Shown: positions 7,412-16,082, counted from the first letter of the stretch. The stretch: DNA of 22,215 bases from Acholeplasmataceae bacterium UBA5617 (GCA_002424575.1 DIKN01000118.1:14725-36939); one strand, 5' to 3'. Translations and numbers: made by a program. Notes: a model not told the origin generated them from the sequence alone.

Positions 7412-8734
7412 ATGCTGAAACAATTGATTGAACAAAACGATATCACGGTATTAAAAGCATTTCTCGAAGATATTCATGCGCATGATTTAGCTGAATTATT
7501 TACCGATCTTACGCAAGAGGAAAAAGATCAAGTCTATGCGCATTTATCCAGTGAAAAACTGGCAGAACTTGTTTCATATTTGGAAACCGAAGAAGCGGCT
7601 GATGTTTTAGCAGATTTCGATTTAGAGAAACAAGTTGAACTTGTCGAAATGATGGAACCTGATGATGCTGCAGATATCATCTTGGAACTCGAAAAAGATG
7701 AACAAGAAGAACTGCTCGAAAAACTGGGCGAAGATAGCGAAGTAAAAGAACTCATACACTACGATGAAGATGAAACAGGGTCAGCAATGACCAATCTTTT
7801 TATCGTTGTTGATCCACATATGGATGTCAAACAAGCGACAAAAAAGGTGATGAAAGAAGCTGAAGATGTCGAATCCATCAATACCATCTTTGTTGCTGAT
7901 GAGAACCATCATTATATCGGAGCTATCCCCTTAAAATCGCTTCTTAAAGCGAAGACTCCGCTTGAAGTTCAAGAGATTATTGATGATTATCCGGTTGCTC
8001 ATGACCAAGATCCCATCAGTAAAACCATTCAAGCGATTCGTAATTATGGGATCTATGAAATGCCTGTTGTGAATGATGAAAATGAACTTTTAGGGATGAT
8101 CACCTTAGATGATGCTTTAGATATTTATCAAGAAGAGGCACAAGAAGATTTCGAAAAACTTGCCGCTCTTCCTGAAACCGAAGAAGACATGAGTCCACTA
8201 AAGACAGCGCTTCATCGTTTACCATGGTTACTCATTTTGTTGGCTATATCGTTACCCATTGCTTTAGTCACACGCCAGTTTGAACATGTGCTTGCCGCTG
8301 TTGCGATTTTAGTGGTGTTTCAACCTTTAATTTTAGACTCCGCGGGTAATGTTGCAACACAGACACTCGCCGTCACCTTGCAGATGCTCGCATCACATGA
8401 AAAAGGTGTTTGGAAAAATGCGTTTAAAGAGATTTCAACCGGGGTGATCAATGGATTGGCCATCGGTCTTGTTGCCTTTATCATGACCAATGTATTTGCT
8501 TACTTGAATACATCTTTAACCACAGAACCGCTCTTAATCAGTTTTGTTGTGGGATTTTCATTATGGCTTACTGTTGCACTTGCTCCGCTTGTGGCATTCA
8601 TCATTCCAGTCACTTTGCATGCCATGAAGTTAGACCCTGCTGCAGCATCTGGTCCTTTCATTACGACAGTGATTGACGTTGCGGCACTATTCATCTATTT
8701 TGGATTAGCAACATTCATGTTAGGAGGGATCTGA
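7412..8734 (+). CDS. mgtE: MgtE magnesium channel/transporter, first of two
   Basis: A 440-residue protein with the complete MgtE order: an acidic helical N domain (about 1-122), two CBS domains (about 125-250), and five membrane helices from about 270 to the end. The pore signature DPAAASGPFITT begins at D408, and D422 corresponds to the conserved Asp (D432 in Thermus MgtE) that selects Mg2+ in the pore. In the family, Mg2+ binding between the N and CBS domains closes the channel when cytoplasmic Mg2+ is high. AAAAGGAG precedes the ATG. Only 38 bases separate it from the previous terminator and no clear promoter or Mg riboswitch was seen there, so transcription may come from readthrough or a weak promoter. 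Confidence 0.94.
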   Translation: MLKQLIEQNDITVLKAFLEDIHAHDLAELFTDLTQEEKDQVYAHLSSEKLAELVSYLETEEAADVLADFDLEKQVELVEMMEPDDAADIILELEKDEQEELLEKLGEDSEVKELIHYDEDETGSAMTNLFIVVDPHMDVKQATKKVMKEAEDVESINTIFVADENHHYIGAIPLKSLLKAKTPLEVQEIIDDYPVAHDQDPISKTIQAIRNYGIYEMPVVNDENELLGMITLDDALDIYQEEAQEDFEKLAALPETEEDMSPLKTALHRLPWLLILLAISLPIALVTRQFEHVLAAVAILVVFQPLILDSAGNVATQTLAVTLQMLASHEKGVWKNAFKEISTGVINGLAIGLVAFIMTNVFAYLNTSLTTEPLLISFVVGFSLWLTVALAPLVAFIIPVTLHAMKLDPAAASGPFITTVIDVAALFIYFGLATFMLGGI

Positions 8735-10074
8735 TGAAAAGAAGAATCAATTTCAAGCACAATGATGAACAGCTTAAAAAGATTTTCAAACCGATCTTAG
8801 CCTATGACTTAGCGATGCTCTACCCCAAATTGGATGACGATGAAAGAAGACGCATGTTATCGTTAATCGGATTAGATAAGATGACGGATATGTTTGTCGA
8901 ACTAGACAGTGATGATCAACTTGATGTGCTCACACATCTCGAAGATCAAAAGAAGAAATCATTGTTTCGAAACATGCAATCAGACGATTTAAAGGAGTTC
9001 ATTGAAGATATTGATGAATCTCATCGTCCTGAGATTTACACGTTTTTATCCAAAGTCAAAGCCAAAACCATGGATTTATTGCTCGCTTATGAAGAAGACA
9101 CAGCTGCATCCATCATGTCAACCGACTATATCACTGTTCATCTCGATGATACGATCAAACAAGCAACAGATAAAGTGATTAAAGAATCAAAAGAACAAGA
9201 TTACATCGATACGGTATTTGTCCTTAACGATGAAGATCACATCGTAGGCATGGTTGATATAAAAGACTTGATCATCGCGAGAAGTAACACCCACTTATCC
9301 AAAATCATGTTCGATGATTTTCAGTTTGTTTATGCCGATGAATCCATTGAAAAAGCCATCCAAACGGTGGTTGATTATGACAGAAATGCGATTCCTGTTT
9401 TGGATGCTGATGATCACTTGGTGGGCATCGTTACCGCAGATGACGTCTTTGATGAAATTATCGAAGCCACCGAAAGTGATTACCAGAAGATGGCGCTTAT
9501 TTCGGACCACGAACCTTCATCGACAGCGTGGGAACGTTCCAAGAAACGCTTACCATGGCTCATGGTTTCTGTCGTATTAAATCTTTTAATTGCGAGTTTC
9601 TTATCGATTTTTGAAGCAACCTTAGCTGAAGTTACAGCACTTGTTCTCTTTCAACCCTTGATTTTAGGGATGGCAGGTAACATTGGTACTCAATCACTCG
9701 CTGTCACCATATTAGGCATCCACAAGAACGAACTCGATAGCCAAAATATCCCTAAAGATCATGTGATTAAAGAACTGTTCGTTGGTCTATTAAACAGTGT
9801 TTTACTGGGCTTAGCCGCATTCGTTTTTGTCACGACATTTCTTTCGCTATTTCCAACACAAGGAGGTCAACTCCCCTATCAAGTTGGGCTGGTCGTTTTA
9901 TTAGCTATTTCCTCATCCATGTTCATATCAGCATTGATGGGTGTCTATGTTCCGATTCTCTTTCATCGTTTTAAACAAGACCCTGCGGCCGCCTCAGGTC
10001 CCATCATGACGACGATCAATGACGTGGTTGCACTTGTGATTTACTTTGGTATTGCAACGCTTGCCTTTTTGTGA
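8734..10074 (+). CDS. mgtE: MgtE magnesium channel/transporter, second of two
   Basis: A 446-residue MgtE with the same domain order as its neighbour: N domain (about 1-125), CBS pair (about 130-255), membrane domain from about 272. The pore motif DPAAASGPIMTT starts at D416 and the selectivity Asp is D430. Its ATG shares one base with the TGA stop of the first copy, with AGGAGGGA (8723-8730) just before it, so translation is coupled. The two copies are clearly diverged in the N domain but alike in the pore. MgtE normally works as a homodimer; the tight coupling raises the possibility of a heterodimer, or of two channels with different regulation. Confidence 0.94.
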   Translation: MKRRINFKHNDEQLKKIFKPILAYDLAMLYPKLDDDERRRMLSLIGLDKMTDMFVELDSDDQLDVLTHLEDQKKKSLFRNMQSDDLKEFIEDIDESHRPEIYTFLSKVKAKTMDLLLAYEEDTAASIMSTDYITVHLDDTIKQATDKVIKESKEQDYIDTVFVLNDEDHIVGMVDIKDLIIARSNTHLSKIMFDDFQFVYADESIEKAIQTVVDYDRNAIPVLDADDHLVGIVTADDVFDEIIEATESDYQKMALISDHEPSSTAWERSKKRLPWLMVSVVLNLLIASFLSIFEATLAEVTALVLFQPLILGMAGNIGTQSLAVTILGIHKNELDSQNIPKDHVIKELFVGLLNSVLLGLAAFVFVTTFLSLFPTQGGQLPYQVGLVVLLAISSSMFISALMGVYVPILFHRFKQDPAAASGPIMTTINDVVALVIYFGIATLAFL

Positions 10075-10082
10075 GATATTGT

Positions 10083-10109
10083 GGGATTTCACGCCGTGAA
10101 ATCCCCTTT
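10083..10109 (+). terminator. Hairpin terminator after the mgtE pair
   Basis: GGGATTTCAC-GCC-GTGAAATCCC (10083-10105), a perfect 10 bp stem with a 3-base loop, followed by CTTTA. The T tract is short, so termination may be partial. Confidence 0.7.
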
Positions 10110-10110
10110 A

Positions 10111-10119
10111 TGTTATAAT
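10111..10119 (+). promoter_or_regulatory. Extended -10 promoter of the carboxypeptidase operon
   Basis: TGTTATAAT (10111-10119) is a perfect extended -10 (TG-N-TATAAT). The place for a -35 is occupied by the preceding hairpin and has no match to consensus. The start codon at 10149 follows 29 bases later. Confidence 0.6.
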
Positions 10120-10148
10120 TGAAGAAAAGAAGAAATGAGGAGATTCCT

Positions 10149-11639
10149 ATGGAAAAATTCATTCAGACGTATCAAGATTATCGAAAAAAGATTAAAGCTT
10201 ATCACTATTTTGGTTGGTTGATGAGTTGGGACCAAGAGACGGAAGCACCTGATCAATCGATTGAATATCGTACCAAGCAATTCCAAGTGATGGCAGAAGA
10301 AATGTATAAGATTGAATCCGCACCTGAATACATCGATGCGATCGATCATCTCTATGCAAATCTTGATCACATTCAAGACCAAGACTTCAAGACAGAGATT
10401 AAGCGGGCATATAAGCAGTTGCGTGTGATTAAGCTTGTACCCAAAGATGAACTCATCGCCCATCAAGTCCTTGTTTCACAAGCATCACATACATGGGCTA
10501 AAGCAAAAAATGAGAACAATTTTGAAATGTTTCGACCCATCCTCGAAAAAATCGTTGAATTTAACCGAAAACTCGTCAAATATTTAGAAACACCAGAACT
10601 CAAAGGTTATGATATTTTACTCGATGAATACGAAGAAGGTTTTACCCAAAAGGAATATGATCTCTTCTTTAATACGTTAAAAACTGAACTGGTTCCTTTC
10701 GTTAAAGAAGTCACCGCGAAGAAACAAAAATTCTCGCGTAAATTGACGCATAGTGTTTTCCCAAGAGAACAACAGATCAAATTTTCACAATACCTCATCG
10801 ATGTTTTCCATTATGATCGCAGTCGCGGTTTACTCAAAGAAAGTGCACACCCTTTCACATCGGGTGTCAGTTCAACCGATACGCGCATTACCACTCACTA
10901 TTATGAAAATAATCTTGTATCGTCCATCTTCTCAACCATACACGAAATGGGTCATGCGATTTATGAATTACAAAATGATCCCAAATATGATGATACCTAC
11001 TTACACGGTGGAACGAGTTTGGGTATTCATGAATCACAATCCCGCATGTATGAAAACATGTTGGGTCGTTCCAAAGCGTTTTGGACAGTTCATTATCCTA
11101 AACTTGTTGAATTATTCCCCAAGCAATTAAAGCATGTTACACTTGAAGAATTTCATCGCTATATCAATCGCGCTGAGCGTTCACTCATTCGTACCGAAGC
11201 GGATGAATTGACGTATGCACTGCATGTGATGGTGCGCTATGAACTCGAAAAAGGGATGATCTCTGGCAAGATCAAAGTGAAAGATCTTCCCAAGAAGTGG
11301 AATAAACTCATGGGTGAATTTGTCGGTATCAAGCCTAAGACTGACAAGGAAGGCGTTTTACAGGATGTCCATTGGTCAGGTGGTATGCTCGGGTATTTCC
11401 CAACCTACGCCTTGGGTTCAGCCTATGCAGCTCAAATGTATCAAGCGATGAATCAAGAATTAAATATTGAAGAAGCACTCTCTTCAAACAATATTCTTGC
11501 CATCAATGCGTGGTTAAAAGAACATGTTCATCAGTTTGCATCCAGCAAATCACCCAAAGAAATTTTGCTGATTGCAACAAAAGAAGCGTTCAACCCGATG
11601 TATTATGTCAACTACTTAAAGAATAAGTTTCAACGCTAA
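10149..11639 (+). CDS. Thermostable-type carboxypeptidase, M32 family (Taq)
   Basis: A 496-residue zinc metallocarboxypeptidase of the M32 family, cytoplasmic and without a signal peptide. The zinc site is clear: HEMGH at 265-269 supplies two His ligands and the catalytic Glu266, and HESQ at 294-297 supplies the third ligand Glu295. Other family marks are the opening with HYFGWLMSWDQET and the segments DVHWSGGMLGYFPTYALGS near the C-terminus. Length is normal for the family. It removes C-terminal residues from peptides, probably for amino acid recycling. ATG 10149 is preferred over an in-frame TTG at 10119, which overlaps the -10 box, because GAGGAGA (10137-10143) lies 5 bases before it. Confidence 0.93.
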   Translation: MEKFIQTYQDYRKKIKAYHYFGWLMSWDQETEAPDQSIEYRTKQFQVMAEEMYKIESAPEYIDAIDHLYANLDHIQDQDFKTEIKRAYKQLRVIKLVPKDELIAHQVLVSQASHTWAKAKNENNFEMFRPILEKIVEFNRKLVKYLETPELKGYDILLDEYEEGFTQKEYDLFFNTLKTELVPFVKEVTAKKQKFSRKLTHSVFPREQQIKFSQYLIDVFHYDRSRGLLKESAHPFTSGVSSTDTRITTHYYENNLVSSIFSTIHEMGHAIYELQNDPKYDDTYLHGGTSLGIHESQSRMYENMLGRSKAFWTVHYPKLVELFPKQLKHVTLEEFHRYINRAERSLIRTEADELTYALHVMVRYELEKGMISGKIKVKDLPKKWNKLMGEFVGIKPKTDKEGVLQDVHWSGGMLGYFPTYALGSAYAAQMYQAMNQELNIEEALSSNNILAINAWLKEHVHQFASSKSPKEILLIATKEAFNPMYYVNYLKNKFQR

Positions 11640-11657
11640 AGGAATGTGATCAACACC

Positions 11658-12872
11658 ATGCTTTCCATCAAATACCTCTACCAGGTTGGACACGGTCCAT
11701 CAAGTTCGCATACGATGGGACCCGCGAAAGCTGTTAAAATCGTTAAAGAGGCTAACCCAACGTGCGACCATTATGAGATTATGCTCTATAATTCACTCGC
11801 ACTCACAGGAAAAGGCCATTTAACAGAAGAAGCCATCAAGGAGTCATTGGGAGATTCTCCTGTGGCTTTTTTGACGTCTATCGATTTATCGAAGCATCCC
11901 AATACCCTTCGCATTCAAGGGTTTGAAGGTGATCTCTTAAAAGTTGATAAAGAAGTCAATAGCACCGGTGGAGGACGTATTGTTTTCGTAGGCGATGTTT
12001 CTGAAGAAGTACATATTTATCCCCATCAAACATTTAAAGAGATTAAAAAATATTGCAAGAGTAAACATATGGGGCTTCATGATTATGTCTATGAGGTGGA
12101 AGGTGAAGAGATCAAGGTTTTTCTTGAAGAAATTTGGGAAGCCATGAAAAGTTCAATCATTTCTGGTATTGCGACACACGGTATCCTTCCCGGACCTTTA
12201 AAAATGAAGCGAAAAGCTCCTGAACTCTATGGGAAATTGAAAACCAATGATAAACCGGAACTCGTTGAAAATCGTTTGGTCGCAAGTTATGCATTTGCTG
12301 TCTCAGAAGAAAATGCGAGCGGGGGAATCATTGTCACCGCACCAACCTGTGGTGCGTGTGGTGTTTTACCTGCTGTTCTTTATTACATGCATGAAAAACA
12401 TCACTTTATCACCAAAGAACGCATCATCAATGGATTAGCTGTTGCAGGACTTATCGGAAATTTGATCAAACATAATGCATCCATCTCTGGCGCTGTTGCT
12501 GGTTGTCAAGCAGAAATTGGAAGTGCCTGTTCGATGGCAGCTGCAGCTCATGCAACACTTTTCAATTTATCCATGGATCAAATTGAGTATGCTGCAGAGA
12601 TTGCCATGGAACATCATTTAGGTTTGACATGTGATCCTGTCAATGGATATGTTCAAATACCATGTATCGAACGAAACGCTGTCGCTGCACTTCGTGCCAT
12701 CGATGCGTGTGGTTTAGCTTATTTTTTGACCGATTCAAGAAAAATATCACTCGATATGGTTATCCAAACGATGTATCAAACAGGACTCGACATGCATCAG
12801 TCGTATAAGGAAACCTCTCAAGGTGGTTTAGCATTCTACTTCAAGGAGGAAGACGATGTTAACTGTTGGTAG
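11658..12872 (+). CDS. sdaA: L-serine dehydratase, iron-sulfur dependent, single chain
   Basis: A 404-residue enzyme converting L-serine to pyruvate and ammonia with a [4Fe-4S] cluster. The beta domain opens with GHGPSSSHTMGP (conserved SSSHTMGP motif), and the alpha domain holds APTCGACGVLP and the cluster cysteines C283, C325 and C336. Their spacing (42 and 11) equals that of C343, C385 and C396 in Legionella serine dehydratase. A cysteine also stands second from the C-terminus (C403), matching the tail cysteine that binds the fourth iron in that enzyme. I prefer ATG 11658 to GTG 11646 because family members start close to this Leu-Tyr-x-Val/Ile-Gly stretch; the ribosome site (AAAGGA, then GTGATC) is imperfect for either. 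It overlaps the next gene by 17 bases. Confidence 0.93.
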   Translation: MLSIKYLYQVGHGPSSSHTMGPAKAVKIVKEANPTCDHYEIMLYNSLALTGKGHLTEEAIKESLGDSPVAFLTSIDLSKHPNTLRIQGFEGDLLKVDKEVNSTGGGRIVFVGDVSEEVHIYPHQTFKEIKKYCKSKHMGLHDYVYEVEGEEIKVFLEEIWEAMKSSIISGIATHGILPGPLKMKRKAPELYGKLKTNDKPELVENRLVASYAFAVSEENASGGIIVTAPTCGACGVLPAVLYYMHEKHHFITKERIINGLAVAGLIGNLIKHNASISGAVAGCQAEIGSACSMAAAAHATLFNLSMDQIEYAAEIAMEHHLGLTCDPVNGYVQIPCIERNAVAALRAIDACGLAYFLTDSRKISLDMVIQTMYQTGLDMHQSYKETSQGGLAFYFKEEDDVNCW

Positions 12873-14136
12873 TATCATTACGGGAACGTCTGTCGATGTC
12901 GATTACATCGGACAGGGCATTATCAAGCATGAAGGTATCGTGATTTTTGTGAAGCGATTGCTTCAAGATGAAGTTGCTGAAGTTGAAATTACATCCATGA
13001 AAAATCGCTTTGCTGAAGGAAAAATAATCAAATTGATCACACCGAGTCCACATCGAAGAAGTCATCCTGATCTTCACTTGGGTAGTCTTGATTTGCTTCA
13101 TATGGATGATGAAGAACAATTGAGATGGCAACATCAACTCACGAAGCAAACATTTGAGAAAATAGCGGGCATTATCGTCGAACCCGAACAAACATTAACC
13201 GATCGATGCTTTTTCCATTACCGAAACAAATCGGTCTTTCATGTCATGGAACGTCCGGTATTGACATTAGGTCTATATAAAGAAGATGGTTCTGGACTTC
13301 AGATGATTGAGCAGTTCGCCATCGCCGATCAAACGACAAATCGAATTTTAAAAGTCATCAAAGAAAAAAAGATTCGTGTCGATTGGAAAATATTCAAACA
13401 TATATCGATAAGAACGAACGAAAAAGATGAAGCACTTGTGACACTGGTCGCTCTGAAACCTTCCTTCTTTGGGCTTGAGGATGTCAGAAAACAACTTAAC
13501 ACGATTCAAGGTGTCATCGGGATTACACTCAATATCAAGGATCATCCTCAAACCATTTTAGGACCAACTTCGTATCTCATGGATGGAAAGGATTATATTG
13601 ATCTATCATTAGGTTCTTGGTCATTTCAGGTTACCGATCAATCCTTTTTTCAAATCAATACGCCAGTCATCGAAAAGGCTTATGCATTGATCAAACAACA
13701 TATCATCGAACACGCCACATTGGTTGATGCGTACAGTGGTGTCGGTAGCATTGGCTTTTACTGTCATGATCGGTTGACATCACTGACGATGATTGAGTCG
13801 AATAAGGATGCTGTCAAGATTGCAGAAGATGTCATTCAAAAGCGTGGATTAACCAATGTGAAAGTGTTGAAAGGCTATGCAGAACGCTTGATTAATGAAG
13901 TATCTGGAGATGTACTCGTCGTAGATCCACCACGCAATGGGTTGATGCCCGCTTTCGTTCAATCCATCATTGAACGTCCTTTTAAACAAATTTTTTATCT
14001 CTCATGCGATTTAAAAACACTGACTCGTGATGTTAAAGCACTGTTATCAACCTATGTGATTAAACAGATTACACCTATCCGTATGTTTCCTCAGACAACC
14101 GAATGTGAGACATTAGTGATTTTAGAAAAATCGTGA
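12856..14136 (+). CDS. RNA m5U methyltransferase of the RlmD/TrmA family, lacking the Fe-S cluster motif
   Basis: A 426-residue S-adenosylmethionine-dependent uracil-C5 methyltransferase. A TRAM-like domain fills about residues 1-60. The catalytic part has SFFQINT, DAYSGVGSIG (SAM binding), VVDPPRNG with D357, LSCDLKTLTRDV with nucleophile C384, and TECETLVIL with E418 as likely general base. RlmD and RlmCD usually carry CxxxxxCGGC before LQHM for a [4Fe-4S] cluster; here that stretch reads LHLGSLDLLHM with no cysteine, so the cluster is probably lost. The substrate could be 23S rRNA (U1939 or U747) or tRNA U54; the sequence alone does not decide. AAGGAGG (12843-12849) lies inside the end of sdaA, 6 bases from the ATG. 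Confidence 0.9.
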   Translation: MLTVGSIITGTSVDVDYIGQGIIKHEGIVIFVKRLLQDEVAEVEITSMKNRFAEGKIIKLITPSPHRRSHPDLHLGSLDLLHMDDEEQLRWQHQLTKQTFEKIAGIIVEPEQTLTDRCFFHYRNKSVFHVMERPVLTLGLYKEDGSGLQMIEQFAIADQTTNRILKVIKEKKIRVDWKIFKHISIRTNEKDEALVTLVALKPSFFGLEDVRKQLNTIQGVIGITLNIKDHPQTILGPTSYLMDGKDYIDLSLGSWSFQVTDQSFFQINTPVIEKAYALIKQHIIEHATLVDAYSGVGSIGFYCHDRLTSLTMIESNKDAVKIAEDVIQKRGLTNVKVLKGYAERLINEVSGDVLVVDPPRNGLMPAFVQSIIERPFKQIFYLSCDLKTLTRDVKALLSTYVIKQITPIRMFPQTTECETLVILEKS

Positions 14137-14170
14137 TGTAAAGATATTATCAATCATTGATAAAAAATAA

Positions 14171-14207
14171 AAAAAGCCGTTGGACCTCAAGGTACCGATG
14201 GCTTTTT
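14171..14207. terminator. Bidirectional terminator between convergent genes
   Basis: AAAAAGCCGTTGG (14171-14183) pairs with CCGATGGCTTTTT (14195-14207): 13 bp with two G-T wobbles. The loop can itself fold as ACCT-CA-AGGT. The A run on one side and T run on the other allow it to stop both the plus-strand methyltransferase operon and the minus-strand threonine aldolase gene. Confidence 0.88.
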
Positions 14208-14271
14208 GTATGCGTTTCAATGGATAAATATGAAATGGTTTTTATTCAACACGTGATCGAAGATGAATGAG

Positions 14272-15291
14272 CTATTCGATGAGACGTTTGATATCAGAAA
14301 CGAGGTTTTGAATATCTTTTAGTGTGGTTCTGTATGTGGTCACCAAACGAATGGTTTGGCGATCTCCATGATCATGCCATAGCTCAAACGTGTAATGTTT
14401 AGCGAGTTCATATACCACTGACCGTGGAAGGGTAATAAATTGCTGATTGGTCGGTGTTGCTTCAAAGGATAAACCCAATCGATGAAGTTCTTGAACTAAC
14501 ATTTCAGCGGATTGATTCGCTTTTTGACCAATATCAAAGAATAATCCATCTTCAAAAAGAACTTCGAATTGGATACCTGCAACAAAACCTTTTGCGAGTA
14601 ACCCACCTTGTTGTTTTATCGAATAGCGAAAATAAGCATCCATCGCTTGATCTTTCATCACCACAGCTTCACCGAGTAGAGCGCCATTTTTAGTACCACC
14701 AATATAAAATATATCCGTGTACTCAGCGATATCGTGCAAGGTTAAATCATTGGGTTTAGCGGTCAACGCAACGCCTAAACGAGCACCATCAAGATAAAGA
14801 TACAACCCCAATTCTTGACATGTTTGATGAAGTGCTTGAAGTTCATGTTTTAGATAGACATGTCCGGTTTCTGTTGCATTGGAGATATAGACCATTTTGG
14901 GTTTCACCATATGTTCATCTGAATGGCGTTGGTAAACCTCAACGATGAGCGATGGTGTTAATTTACCATCATGAGTGGGGATGCTGATGATCTTATGACC
15001 GGTTGCTTCAACGGCTCCTGTTTCATGAACTTCAATATGACCTGTTTGTGCTGAAATGACGGCTTCATAAGGTTTCAAGAGATGAGCAATCACTGTTTTA
15101 TTGGCCGAAGTTCCTCCTGTCATGAGATGGACGTAGCCTTCGATGCCACACGCTTTATTAATGAGTCTTTTTGCATGTTCTACATGATCATCCATGCCAT
15201 AACCCAGATGGGTTTCATGTTGCAAATCAACCAGACGTTTTAAAATATGTGGATGTGCGATATCGCTATAATCGTTACGAAAATGAATCAT
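14272..15291 (-). CDS. Low-specificity threonine aldolase family PLP enzyme
   Basis: A 339-residue fold type I PLP enzyme. The PLP lysine is K201 in FYIGGTKNGALLGEAVV, and D168 in YLDGARLG is the residue that binds the pyridine nitrogen. The MTGGTSANKTV segment (about 57-67) is the phosphate-side Gly-Thr loop, and H-E-T-G-A-V at about 89-94 carries the usual stacking His. The family splits L-threonine or allo-threonine to glycine and acetaldehyde. Length is normal. AGAGGGTGAT precedes the ATG. It lies downstream of the metallo-hydrolase gene on the same strand but has its own -10 signal after that gene's terminator. Other beta-eliminating lyases share the fold, so the exact substrate is less sure than the family. 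Confidence 0.88.
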   Translation of the reverse strand: MIHFRNDYSDIAHPHILKRLVDLQHETHLGYGMDDHVEHAKRLINKACGIEGYVHLMTGGTSANKTVIAHLLKPYEAVISAQTGHIEVHETGAVEATGHKIISIPTHDGKLTPSLIVEVYQRHSDEHMVKPKMVYISNATETGHVYLKHELQALHQTCQELGLYLYLDGARLGVALTAKPNDLTLHDIAEYTDIFYIGGTKNGALLGEAVVMKDQAMDAYFRYSIKQQGGLLAKGFVAGIQFEVLFEDGLFFDIGQKANQSAEMLVQELHRLGLSFEATPTNQQFITLPRSVVYELAKHYTFELWHDHGDRQTIRLVTTYRTTLKDIQNLVSDIKRLIE

Positions 15292-15312
15292 TATATCACC
15301 CTCTTCTTAAAG

Positions 15313-15321
15313 ATTATAGCA
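15313..15321 (-). promoter_or_regulatory. Extended -10 promoter of the threonine aldolase gene
   Basis: On the minus strand TGCTATAAT runs from 15321 to 15313, a perfect extended -10. No -35 match is visible, since that region is the terminator of the upstream gene. Confidence 0.6.
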
Positions 15322-15323
15322 TA

Positions 15324-15352
15324 TAAAAAAACAGAAGCACATGGCTTCTGTT
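15324..15352 (-). terminator. Intrinsic terminator of the metallo-hydrolase gene
   Basis: On the minus strand AACAGAAGC pairs with GCTTCTGTT (9 bp perfect, 15352-15344 with 15338-15330) over a 5-base loop, then a T run. It overlaps the stop codon at 15351-15353. Confidence 0.87.
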
Positions 15353-15950
15353 AACTTCTCACGAATGGATTAAACTTTTTTTCATGCCCAATATCGGTTG
15401 AACGACCATGACCAGGATAAACGATGGTATCCTCATCAAAGAGTTGATACATCAGTTTTATCGAGCGATAGATCACCTGAGGATCGGATAAAGGAATATC
15501 GGTTCTACCGATGCTTTGATAAAACAGGGTATCACCAGAAAAAAGAATATGATCAGTGTGCAACACCGTGCTACCTTCAGAATGTCCAGGTGTTTCATAA
15601 ATGGTCCAAAGCTGACCGATAGCTTCAAATGTTTCAAGATCATGAACCCATATATCAACTGGAATTTCATAGCCAATTTGGTTATAGGTGCTTTTCCCCA
15701 TCCATATACGATCTTTATGAGGTGCATAAACGGGCACGTGAAAAAGTTCTTTCATTTGCTTGACACCACCGACATGATCAGGATGACCATGTGTGATGTA
15801 AATAGCTTCAACGATGAACTCATTTTTTCTAATATATTTGACAACATCATCGCTCTCATAGCCTGGATCGATGATGAGTGCTTTGTTTTCTTCACTCACA
15901 ATGTAGCAGTTACTTCTTAAACTACCCAATGAGAATTTCATTATTTCCAT
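15351..15950 (-). CDS. Metallo-beta-lactamase fold hydrolase, glyoxalase II-like (YqgX type)
   Basis: A 199-residue metallo-beta-lactamase-fold hydrolase. The two-metal site is complete: H54-x-H56-x-D58-H59 (THGHPDH), then the His in TPGHSEGS, the Asp in FSGDTLF and the His in YPGHG. The opening KFSLGSLRSNCYIV and IIDPGY segments are typical of the YqgX/GloB-like group that hydrolyses thioesters such as S-lactoylglutathione-type adducts; the real substrate is not known. The longer ATG at 15968 overlaps the -10 box and is rejected. ATG 15950 has AGGTGA 5 bases upstream, and ATG 15941 is a possible alternative that removes three residues. Confidence 0.88.
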   Translation of the reverse strand: MEIMKFSLGSLRSNCYIVSEENKALIIDPGYESDDVVKYIRKNEFIVEAIYITHGHPDHVGGVKQMKELFHVPVYAPHKDRIWMGKSTYNQIGYEIPVDIWVHDLETFEAIGQLWTIYETPGHSEGSTVLHTDHILFSGDTLFYQSIGRTDIPLSDPQVIYRSIKLMYQLFDEDTIVYPGHGRSTDIGHEKKFNPFVRS

Positions 15951-15966
15951 ATAAATCACCTGTTGC

Positions 15967-15994
15967 ATTATATCATATTATTTTAGGTTGCCAA
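15967..15994 (-). promoter_or_regulatory. Promoter of the metallo-hydrolase gene
   Basis: On the minus strand TTGGCA (15994-15989) and TATAAT (15972-15967) with a 16-base spacer. The start codon follows 16 bases after the -10, giving a short leader. Confidence 0.7.
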
Positions 15995-16020
15995 GTGTTT
16001 TTCGCTTGATTGATCATATT

Positions 16021-16082
16021 CTTACAAAGTAAGCGTTATCTTTTGTCTCTTACATGCATTCGGTATCGCATTTTTGTATAAT
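16021..16082 (+). promoter_or_regulatory. Putative cysK promoter region with inverted repeat
   Basis: TATAAT at 16077-16082 stands 24 bases before the cysK start and is the likely -10; no good -35 is seen at 16-18 bases. Upstream is a perfect inverted repeat CTTAC-AAA-GTAAG (16021-16033), and CTTACA recurs at 16049-16054. These could be operator elements for a sulfur-responsive regulator, but they are short and AT-rich enough to be chance. Confidence 0.4.

Noticed and set aside
10119..10148. In-frame TTG at 10119 as carboxypeptidase start
   Set aside because: It overlaps the TATAAT box; ATG 10149 has GAGGAGA at good spacing.
10113..10466. Minus-strand open frame of 117 codons antisense to the carboxypeptidase start
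   Set aside because: It is fully covered by a well-supported gene and its composition looks like a reverse translation of that gene.
15516..15920. Plus-strand open frame of 134 codons within the metallo-hydrolase region
   Set aside because: The opposite strand carries the full metal-site motifs; this frame shows no family pattern.
15951..15968. ATG 15968 (minus strand) as metallo-hydrolase start
   Set aside because: It overlaps the TATAAT of the promoter; ATG 15950 has AGGTGA upstream.
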